Position numbers and translations under genes: made by a program. From an uncultured euryarchaeote (GTDB taxonomy: Archaea > Thermoplasmatota > Poseidoniia > Poseidoniales > Poseidoniaceae), in contig CALGEM010000328.1 in NCBI GenBank assembly GCA_937881505.1, positions 1-11,428 on the forward strand: a stretch of 11,428 bases of DNA, read 5' to 3'. The stretch's first letter is position 1; each line of letters starts with the position of its first letter. The notes beneath the pieces are model-generated. The model saw only the letters and a program-made list of their open reading frames with translations. It had not been told where the DNA came from and did not search any database. Of the stretch, positions 6,493 to 11,428 are shown one piece after another.

Positions 6493-7268
6493 AGGTCCAA
6501 ATCCAGCACCACCGGCGCGTGGTCAGAGACATCGATGCCGCCTTGGCGAACGATGCTGCAATCCACCAAGGCAGCCGCAGCAACCGGGTTCAGCAGGAAG
6601 TAATCAATGCGCCAACCTCGGTCTTTCGCTCGGGCTTGTCCACGATTTGACCACCACGAGTAGATCTTCTCGCCCTCACCAACACACGCCCTGAACGCAT
6701 CGGTCCATCCGTCGGCTAAGAGGTCGGTGAACCACGAGCGTTCGTGGGGCAAAAACCCAGAATTCTTGGCGTTCCCTTTAGGATTCCAGATATCGTCCTC
6801 GGTGTGGGCGATGTTCAAATCGCCGCAGACAACGACGGGGCGCTTGTCGTCCAGATAGGGGCGAATGAATTGTCGCCATTCTTCCATCCAGCCCTCTTTG
6901 AACAGTTGACGCTCATCTTTGTTTGAGCCGCTTGGCAGGTAGGTGTTGATGCAAACCACGCCGTTGATTTCGCAAACGAGGACGCGCCCCTCAAGGTCGT
7001 TGGCGTCAAGGGTTCCACCCTTTCCTTTTCCAAGCACGGTGTGAGGTCCAACCGTACCGGTTGCGACTCCAGAGTAGCCTTTCTTTTCAGCGGGATGAAG
7101 GGTTACCTCCCACGCCGCCGGCCACGACCACCCTTTGGGGAGTTGTTCCTCGAGCGTGCGGGTCTCTTGAAGCATCATGACATCGGCGTCCAGCGTCTCG
7201 AAGTAGCCGTCGATGCCTTTGCGGATGGCTGCTCGGAGGCCGTTCACGTTCCATGATACAAAACGCAT
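6489..7268 (-). CDS. xthA: Exodeoxyribonuclease III / AP endonuclease
   Basis: A complete 259-residue member of the exonuclease III (ExoIII/APE1) family, which cuts DNA at abasic sites in base excision repair and removes nucleotides 3' to 5'. All key motifs are present: WNVNGLRA (6-13) with Asn7, metal-binding Glu35 in LQET, NTYLPSG with Tyr110, GDLNIAH with Asp150 and Asn152, and the terminal SDHAPV with Asp249 and His250. The start MRFVSWNVNGLR is canonical. It lies 33 bases downstream of the oxidoreductase gene on the same strand. A TATA-like TTATTC about 28 bases before the ATG suggests it can also be transcribed on its own. Its stop (complement of 6489-6491) lies inside the end of the DCC-family gene. 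Confidence 0.95.
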   Translation of the reverse strand: MRFVSWNVNGLRAAIRKGIDGYFETLDADVMMLQETRTLEEQLPKGWSWPAAWEVTLHPAEKKGYSGVATGTVGPHTVLGKGKGGTLDANDLEGRVLVCEINGVVCINTYLPSGSNKDERQLFKEGWMEEWRQFIRPYLDDKRPVVVCGDLNIAHTEDDIWNPKGNAKNSGFLPHERSWFTDLLADGWTDAFRACVGEGEKIYSWWSNRGQARAKDRGWRIDYFLLNPVAAAALVDCSIVRQGGIDVSDHAPVVLDLDL

Positions 7269-7290
7269 GATGAACGGTGAACCGTGGCGG

Positions 7291-7300
7291 TGAATAAGCG
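7291..7300 (-). promoter_or_regulatory. Possible TATA element of xthA with small palindrome downstream
   Basis: On the minus strand CGCTTATTCA is centred about 28 bases before the ATG at 7268, the spacing seen for the other leaderless genes here. Between it and the ATG lies ACGGT-GA-ACCGT (7274-7285), a 12-base inverted repeat at the expected transcription start. Both are short, so confidence is low. Confidence 0.3.
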
Positions 7301-7301
7301 T

Positions 7302-8387
7302 TCAAGGAATGTTTTGCCCGCACAGCTTTCCAGTCGCTGCCGCAGCATCGGCCAGTTCATGCTCGCAATCAACCCACTCCCCCGCCAGCAAGATACTGTG
7401 CTCAATGTAGCGGTCATACGCAGGTTTTGTTCCGGTGGTCTGGACGGTGATGCTTGCCTGTTTTCGCTGATGAACGACGTGGTGCTGCCACCCTTTGGCG
7501 GTGCGGTCAAGAAATTCGTCAAAGCGAACACCTCGTTCCTCGGCGGATTCATTTGGCCGCTCAACCATCACGGCCGAGAGAAGAGCGCCATCGAGATTCA
7601 ACTTGGGCTGAATGTTCGCAACATCGGCGATGTAAGCGCCTTCGCGCACATCGATGATGCCGTGTTTCTGCGAAAGCGGACGTGAAGTGAGCAGGGCATC
7701 CAGCGTGCTGGCGCGCACAGGCTTCACGCTCTGAAGGGCATGGGCGTCAATCGGTTTGAGCAGGCGGGCCGCTTGTGATGCGCCGGTGGCCAGCACCACG
7801 ATATCGCTCTCAAACGTCCGCCCGTCCTCAAGCACAACTCGTCCCTGTTCGACGCCGCTCACTTGGCAATTGGCCTCGATGAGGACACCGACTTCGTCCA
7901 AAGCAGCCGCCATGCGGCCAACCAAGCCAGCCCAGCCTTCGCCCACGACGGAAAGGCGCTGTTTCTGTAATGCAGTATAGCGGCCATCAAAACGAAGCAC
8001 ACCCGAGCCGGCCAGCAGAGCAGCGGCTTGAGCCACTTCGGAAGTTGCTTCTGCCTGACGAAGTTCCCTGCGAAGTTGAGCCGCGAGACGAACGTTGTTT
8101 CGGGGGCGCAGCGGCCCGACATTGACGGCGTGAAGGCGGTCCAAACGAGGTGAGGCAAGGACGAGAGGGAGGCGGCTGATCTTCTTGATGACCTTCATCA
8201 GCGGGCCACGACGATGAAGTAGATGCAATCCATACCCAAACGGTGCGCCTTCAACCGTTTGTGAGGTGCCTCGCCCACCGAGGCGGTCTGTTCGGTCCAG
8301 CACGACGACATGATGGCCCGCGGTCACGGCGTAAAGGGCGGTGGTCAGGCCAGCGATGCCTGCGCCCACCACCGTTACACGTACCAT
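7302..8387 (-). CDS. FAD-dependent oxidoreductase (phytoene desaturase/amine oxidase-like)
   Basis: The N-terminus is a textbook dinucleotide-binding fold: VVGAGIAGL with Gly8, Gly10 and Gly13, an acidic residue ending the second strand (Asp31 in VVVLDR), and the RLGGR motif (35-39) typical of the CrtI/amine-oxidase branch (COG1233). A second FAD-contact segment, DIVVLATGAS, lies in the middle, and the C-terminal SILLAGEWVD followed by a helix corresponds to the closing FAD motif. At 361 residues it is shorter than CrtI desaturases (about 490), so much of the substrate domain is reduced and the substrate cannot be named. The start is fixed by the fold: only four residues precede the first strand. 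Its start codon overlaps that of the divergent nadC gene. The downstream neighbour is xthA, with no evident functional link. Confidence 0.8.
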   Translation of the reverse strand: MVRVTVVGAGIAGLTTALYAVTAGHHVVVLDRTDRLGGRGTSQTVEGAPFGYGLHLLHRRGPLMKVIKKISRLPLVLASPRLDRLHAVNVGPLRPRNNVRLAAQLRRELRQAEATSEVAQAAALLAGSGVLRFDGRYTALQKQRLSVVGEGWAGLVGRMAAALDEVGVLIEANCQVSGVEQGRVVLEDGRTFESDIVVLATGASQAARLLKPIDAHALQSVKPVRASTLDALLTSRPLSQKHGIIDVREGAYIADVANIQPKLNLDGALLSAVMVERPNESAEERGVRFDEFLDRTAKGWQHHVVHQRKQASITVQTTGTKPAYDRYIEHSILLAGEWVDCEHELADAAAATGKLCGQNIP

Positions 8388-9405
8388 GACCCCCGTAGAA
8401 GGTGGATATCAAAAGGTCTTGGAGGGGTGCTTTCAAGAGGTCGTCCGCATTCCATCCATCATGCCCGATGCTCCGCTCCTGCCCCACGACCGTGGGCATG
8501 AATTGTGGACCATGGAAGATGGGCCGAGTCGAAAATTGATGGCCAGCATCGACCGATGGGTCGGTGCGATGGTCGGTGATGACGGGATTGACATGCCGCT
8601 TTCGGGCGGTGGACCCTCCATCGAAGCCACCGTGTTCGCCCGCCAAGACGGGTTGGTGGTTGGGTGTGCCGTCGTGGATTACCTGCTCCAAATCTGGGCG
8701 CCTTCGGTTCGCGTTTCGTGGTTCGCAGGCGACGGTAAGCGGGTCTCCTCGGGTGATGAAATCGCCGTCTTTTCCGGCGCCCGTGATGACGTCCTTGCGA
8801 TTGAGCGAATCGCATTGAATGCCCTTGGTCAACTCTCCGGAATCGCCACCGAAACCAAGCGCTGGTCGGCCATCGCGCCCAAGCAAATTGCTTGCACGCG
8901 AAAAACGGTGTGGGGCCTGCTTGACAAGTGGGCGGTGCACATGGGCGGGGGGCTGACGCATCGGCTGTCCAAGGACGATGCGGTGATGATCAAAGAAAAC
9001 GACCTCGCAAGCATGCATGAAGACCTTGAAACGCATGTTGAACGCTTGGTCACCTACTTGCAAAGCGTGGACATGGCCAACGTTGGTGCCTTCCTTGAAG
9101 TGGAAACAAGAACCGACAAAGAAGCCCTGATGGCCGCCATGGTGTGGTCGCAACGTCGGGCGAGCGAGGGGCTTGACCGTCTGGTCATCATGCTCGACAA
9201 TTTCACGCCCGAACAATGCAAGACCGTCAGTGAACAAATGGAAGACCAGGGTGTGCGTGAACACGTGGTGCTGGAAGCCAGTGGCGGTATCGTGTTCAAG
9301 GACCTCAAATCATGGCACGAGTGCGGCCTGGACGTCGTGTCCACCAGCGTGGTCAACCGAGGGGTATCACCCCTTGATGTGAGCATGCTCGTCAAAGGCT
9401 TGTGA
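8386..9405 (+). CDS. nadC: Nicotinate-nucleotide pyrophosphorylase (carboxylating), NadC-like
   Basis: NadC converts quinolinate and PRPP to nicotinate mononucleotide in de novo NAD synthesis. Clear family segments are VFARQDGLVVG, AIERIALNALGQLSGIAT, CTRKT (170-174, with the Arg and Lys that bind the substrate carboxylates), MGGGLTHRL, DAVMIKEN, FLEVETRT, MLDNFTPE (269-276) and EASGGI (297-302). At 339 residues it is longer than usual (about 280-290); the extra is in the N-terminal region, about 80 residues before VFARQDG where roughly 40 is normal, and the usual GDITT motif is not recognisable. TRKT is followed by VWG rather than TPG. The start at 8386 gives an N-terminal helix (YQKVLEGCFQEVV). 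The next gene follows after 9 bases. A related phosphoribosyltransferase with another substrate is possible. Confidence 0.85.
   Translation: MTPVEGGYQKVLEGCFQEVVRIPSIMPDAPLLPHDRGHELWTMEDGPSRKLMASIDRWVGAMVGDDGIDMPLSGGGPSIEATVFARQDGLVVGCAVVDYLLQIWAPSVRVSWFAGDGKRVSSGDEIAVFSGARDDVLAIERIALNALGQLSGIATETKRWSAIAPKQIACTRKTVWGLLDKWAVHMGGGLTHRLSKDDAVMIKENDLASMHEDLETHVERLVTYLQSVDMANVGAFLEVETRTDKEALMAAMVWSQRRASEGLDRLVIMLDNFTPEQCKTVSEQMEDQGVREHVVLEASGGIVFKDLKSWHECGLDVVSTSVVNRGVSPLDVSMLVKGL
8404..8414 (-). promoter_or_regulatory. Possible TATA element of the oxidoreductase, inside nadC
   Basis: On the minus strand CTTTTGATATCCA is centred about 22-24 bases before the ATG at 8387. It resembles the TGATATG core used for hflX. 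It lies within the first codons of the divergent nadC gene, as it must, because the two start codons overlap. No comparable element is seen 25-28 bases before the nadC start on the plus strand. Confidence 0.3.
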
Positions 9406-9414
9406 GGCGATAGC

Positions 9415-10164
9415 ATGGACGATTTTGCGGCCGACCCGAGTCATCCTCGTTATGCCTCGCTCCTGATGCGACACCGCCTCGAAGTGGCTGAAAAGCGCGG
9501 CATGTTGGCGGGCAGTGCGATGATCGCGCACGGGCGAGGGGAAGCGTTTGACTACCTCCTGGGCGAGCGAACGACCCCGAGCGCCACGGCTGCATCACGG
9601 CAAGCTCTTGCCGTCCTCCAAGCTGCGAAGCGCCCGGTTCTCAGCGTGAACGGAAACGTCGCAGCGCTGGCTTGTGATGACATGCTTCGGTTGGCCGATG
9701 TCCTGCAGTGCCCGCTCGAAGTGAACATCTTCTATCGAACACCCGAGCGAATGGAGGCCATTTTGTCCTACATCAACGAACGAAAGGAAGCGCTTGGGCT
9801 TGATGTCACTGTTTTGGGCGACGCTCCTGACGCCACCATTCCTGGCCTCAAAGGCCCGAGAGCGGCGTGTCATCGTGAAGGAATTTTGGAAAGTGACGTG
9901 ATTCTTGTTCCCCTCGAAGACGGGGACCGATGCCAAGCCTTGGTGGCGATGGGCAAGACGGTGGTGGTCATCGACCTCAATCCGCTTTCTCGCTCTGCGC
10001 AACAAGCCAGCATCACGATTGTGGATGAGTTGTCAAGAGCCCTCAACACCATGCTTGCGCTGGCAGAGAAGGAAGACCGCCTGCAGATTGATGAGGCGTA
10101 CGACCATGGGGCTATTTTGGAAGCAGCGCTCGGCGAGATCCTCTCAGGGTTCACCAGACCATAA
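9415..10164 (+). CDS. 4-phosphopantoate--beta-alanine ligase (archaeal phosphopantothenate synthetase)
   Basis: This archaea-specific enzyme (COG1701, EC 6.3.2.36) joins 4-phosphopantoate and beta-alanine with ATP to make 4'-phosphopantothenate, replacing bacterial PanC and pantothenate kinase in CoA synthesis. The 249 residues cover the whole family: SHPRYASLLMRHRL (9-22), IAHGRGEAFDYLLGE (37-51), RPVLSVNGNVAAL, EVNIFYRTPERMEAI, DATIPGLKGPRA, EGILESDVILVPLEDGD and VVVIDLNPLSRSAQQASITIVD. Several of these are nearly identical to what I recall of the family. The start follows the nadC stop by 9 bases, so NAD and CoA precursor enzymes are probably made from one message. The partner pantoate kinase is not in the window. 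This gene is the best evidence that the DNA is archaeal. Confidence 0.95.
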   Translation: MDDFAADPSHPRYASLLMRHRLEVAEKRGMLAGSAMIAHGRGEAFDYLLGERTTPSATAASRQALAVLQAAKRPVLSVNGNVAALACDDMLRLADVLQCPLEVNIFYRTPERMEAILSYINERKEALGLDVTVLGDAPDATIPGLKGPRAACHREGILESDVILVPLEDGDRCQALVAMGKTVVVIDLNPLSRSAQQASITIVDELSRALNTMLALAEKEDRLQIDEAYDHGAILEAALGEILSGFTRP

Positions 10165-10245
10165 GCAGAGGGTACTTTTGTTGTGAACGGGTATGTGAAG
10201 GGAGCGCTTTGAATTGGAAAACTGCTCAAACCTTATGCCAAAGCA

Positions 10246-10656
10246 ATGACTGGTTTTACCATGGTCGTAATTCAATGTCCCCATTGTGGAAAAGATGTTG
10301 AATTAGAAGACGGGACTTCAGGATCGTTTGATTGTCCTTATTGCAAGAAAGATTTTGTGTGGGACGGAGATTTTCACGTTCGTGACTTGAAGCTCGAATT
10401 TCTAATATTTTTGTTTGGTATTTTTTCTCCAAGCCTCCTTTTCTTTGTCAGTTTATGGATACAAATTACAGTATTCCCTCCTAGTGGGTGGGATGTCCTT
10501 CTTTACATCTTGATTAGCATAGGTATTTGTGTAGTATTCACACTAAGTCTCGCGATTTATGGTGGTCTGAAAAAGAATAAACCACTATTGCAAGGAGTGT
10601 TTTTATCCTTGGTAACAAGTTATCTGGTTATTTACATGTACGCTGATGTTATCTGA
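10246..10656 (+). CDS. Small zinc-ribbon membrane protein
   Basis: A 136-residue protein with an N-terminal zinc ribbon, CPHC (Cys11, Cys14) and CPYC (Cys30, Cys33), followed by a short charged linker and three hydrophobic segments at about 50-77, 82-107 and 112-132. The ribbon should face the cytoplasm. Such ribbons bind zinc and often mediate protein contacts; no enzyme motif is present. Met6 (base 10261) is an equally possible start, giving MVVIQCPHC. The preceding 81 bases (10165-10245) hold no clear promoter; ccttatgcc at 10231-10239 is the only TATA-like candidate. Composition is much more AT-rich than all genes upstream (21 of 60 G+C in 10381-10440). I do not recognise a named family. 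Confidence 0.7.
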   Translation: MTGFTMVVIQCPHCGKDVELEDGTSGSFDCPYCKKDFVWDGDFHVRDLKLEFLIFLFGIFSPSLLFFVSLWIQITVFPPSGWDVLLYILISIGICVVFTLSLAIYGGLKKNKPLLQGVFLSLVTSYLVIYMYADVI

Positions 10657-10661
10657 TTTTT
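10657..10661 (+). terminator. T-run after the zinc-ribbon gene
   Basis: Five T follow the TGA stop (10654-10656) directly. Archaeal RNA polymerase can terminate at T-runs of about this length, and the next gene has its own TATA-like element, so termination here is plausible. The region is AT-rich, so chance is a real alternative. Confidence 0.25.
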
Positions 10662-10734
10662 GTGAATATACAGGGAGTCATCCGAAAACCCATTACAACT
10701 TATCCGAATCATTTTGTCGATTGACGGTGTAGTA

Positions 10735-10743
10735 GTTATACAT
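10735..10743 (+). promoter_or_regulatory. TATA-like element of the 86-residue protein gene
   Basis: GTTATACAT is centred about 25 bases before the GTG start at 10764, which fits archaeal promoter spacing with little or no leader. Upstream, ATCCGAA occurs twice in direct orientation (10680-10686 and 10702-10708), 22 bases apart, or about two helical turns; it could be a regulator site or chance. Confidence 0.4.
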
Positions 10744-10763
10744 CCATTGTCACTGGGGGTGGT

Positions 10764-11024
10764 GTGAGCAAAATCCCTGCATTTGTGATTGGGATCATTT
10801 TGTCAATTCTTGGATTGATAATATTTTTACCAAATTCAAATGCTTCTGGCCCAGAAGCCTATGAAGAATTATATTGGGCATTTGGGGGCTGTATGTTGTC
10901 TTTAACAGGAATGCTCGTCATGATTGTTGCATCACTTTGGCCGCGTAAATCCATTGATTTGAATTCTAATGAAACTGGAAATGAGGTATCAATTCCACCG
11001 CCAGTTCTTGCAGACAGGGATTGA
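10764..11024 (+). CDS. Small two-segment membrane protein
   Basis: An 86-residue hypothetical protein starting with GTG, preceded by GGGGGTG and by a TATA-like element at 10735-10743. It has two hydrophobic segments (about 5-23, FVIGIILSILGLIIFLP, and 38-59, WAFGGCMLSLTGMLVMIVASLW) joined by a short acidic loop, then a hydrophilic 27-residue tail. Basic residues (Pro-Arg-Lys) right after the second segment suggest that both termini are cytoplasmic. No catalytic or binding motif is visible and I do not recognise a family. The intact frame, promoter spacing and amphipathic design support a real gene. It converges with the next gene. Confidence 0.55.
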   Translation: MSKIPAFVIGIILSILGLIIFLPNSNASGPEAYEELYWAFGGCMLSLTGMLVMIVASLWPRKSIDLNSNETGNEVSIPPPVLADRD

Positions 11025-11040
11025 AATTTTCTTCAAAATT
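11025..11040. terminator. Weak AT hairpin between convergent small genes
   Basis: AATTTT (11025-11030) and AAAATT (11035-11040) form a 6-base stem with a 4-base loop directly after the TGA of the 86-residue gene, in a 55-base gap between converging genes. The stem is all A-T and weak. The T-run it contains may matter more than the hairpin. Confidence 0.2.
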
Positions 11041-11079
11041 GCAAGGGCCACCTCTGAAACGAGTGCTCATTCTGTGTGA

Positions 11080-11424
11080 TTAATCAGAGTTGTCTTCGTA
11101 GTTGTCGTCGCCGTCTATGCCGGAACCGTGACTACCTTTTTCGGGTCCAATTCCAGTAAAATATGCCAATAGGCCGAATCCCGCGAGAAAATTACAGAAT
11201 CCTCCGAAACAAAAACCAATCCCCGACAGCACGACTTTGCCATCACCTTGCATAGTAATGACTGCAAAAATTCCCAATCCAATCAAAGGGATTCCTAAAA
11301 TCAAACAAAAAAGAGGAAAGAAAAGGCCTTGCTCTCCGACATATTGTCCTGATTCTTTCCCGTAAACACTTCGCTGAAATCGTTTGCTTGACTTCGGTGC
11401 TTTTTCTTTATTTTCTACTTCCAT
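11080..11424 (-). CDS. Small two-segment membrane protein with acidic tail
   Basis: A 114-residue hypothetical protein whose upstream region lies outside the window. The N-terminal 30 residues are polar and basic (KSSKRFQRSVYGK). Two hydrophobic segments follow (about 34-58, FFPLFCLILGIPLIGLGIFAVI, and 65-90, rich in Gly and Phe with Cys72 and Cys77), then a hydrophilic tail of Gly/Asp/Asn (SGIDGDDNYEDNSD). The basic side should be cytoplasmic. The layout resembles the convergent 86-residue neighbour (two segments and a polar tail), but I see no sequence similarity strong enough to call them related. Function unknown. Confidence 0.55.
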   Translation of the reverse strand: MEVENKEKAPKSSKRFQRSVYGKESGQYVGEQGLFFPLFCLILGIPLIGLGIFAVITMQGDGKVVLSGIGFCFGGFCNFLAGFGLLAYFTGIGPEKGSHGSGIDGDDNYEDNSD

Positions 11425-11428
11425 ATAA

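Noticed and set aside
8251..9264. A 337-codon open frame on the minus strand opposite nadC.
   Set aside because: It is antisense to a gene with many recognised NadC motifs, its translation is rich in His/Gly/Arg without any family pattern, and it arises from codon bias in GC-rich DNA.
1..11428. CRISPR arrays, insertion sequences, tRNA or rRNA genes.
   Set aside because: No regularly spaced repeats, transposase, terminal repeats, cloverleaf or rRNA-like sequence was seen on either strand by eye.

Overview
The window looks like a chromosomal stretch of a marine-type euryarchaeon, most plausibly Marine Group II (Candidatus Poseidoniia, Thermoplasmatota). The strongest archaeal marker is the gene at 9415-10164, which matches the archaea-specific 4-phosphopantoate--beta-alanine ligase. 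Supporting signs are a probable KEOPS Pcc1 subunit and several genes with a TATA-like element about 22-28 bases before the start codon and little or no leader, as in archaeal leaderless transcription. Bacterial-looking enzymes (class II fumarase, bacterial-type topoisomerase IB, HflX, exonuclease III, a DCC-family protein) are mixed in, which is typical of that lineage. The lineage call is inference; no rRNA or other decisive marker is present.

Layout. 1-226: C-terminal end of a type IB topoisomerase. 286-1887: fumarase C with a ribbon-helix-helix DNA-binding domain fused to its N-terminus. 1890-3005 (minus): beta-propeller protein. 3098-3559: NTF2/SnoaL-like protein. 3569-5851 (minus): hflX followed by a membrane protein with a carboxypeptidase-regulatory-like domain. 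5852-5900: a compact divergent promoter inside a 9-base inverted repeat. 5901-6492: Pcc1-like gene and DCC-family gene. 6489-8387 (minus): FAD-dependent oxidoreductase, then exonuclease III. 8386-10164: nadC and phosphopantothenate synthetase, an NAD/CoA cofactor pair. From about 10165 base composition turns AT-rich and the genes become small membrane proteins of unknown function (zinc ribbon with 3 membrane segments; two 2-segment proteins).

How the genes relate. Most are housekeeping genes packed tightly in short divergent or convergent pairs, with few intergenic bases and overlaps at 6489-6492 and 8385-8388. nadC and the pantothenate gene are 9 bases apart and probably co-transcribed. hflX and the membrane protein are 21 bases apart. 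The best candidate for something not ordinarily described is the RHH-fumarase fusion: its layout resembles the known enzyme-regulator PutA, and imperfect inverted arms bracket its own TATA element. No CRISPR array, insertion sequence, tRNA or rRNA was seen, and no gene-free stretch exceeds about 110 bases.
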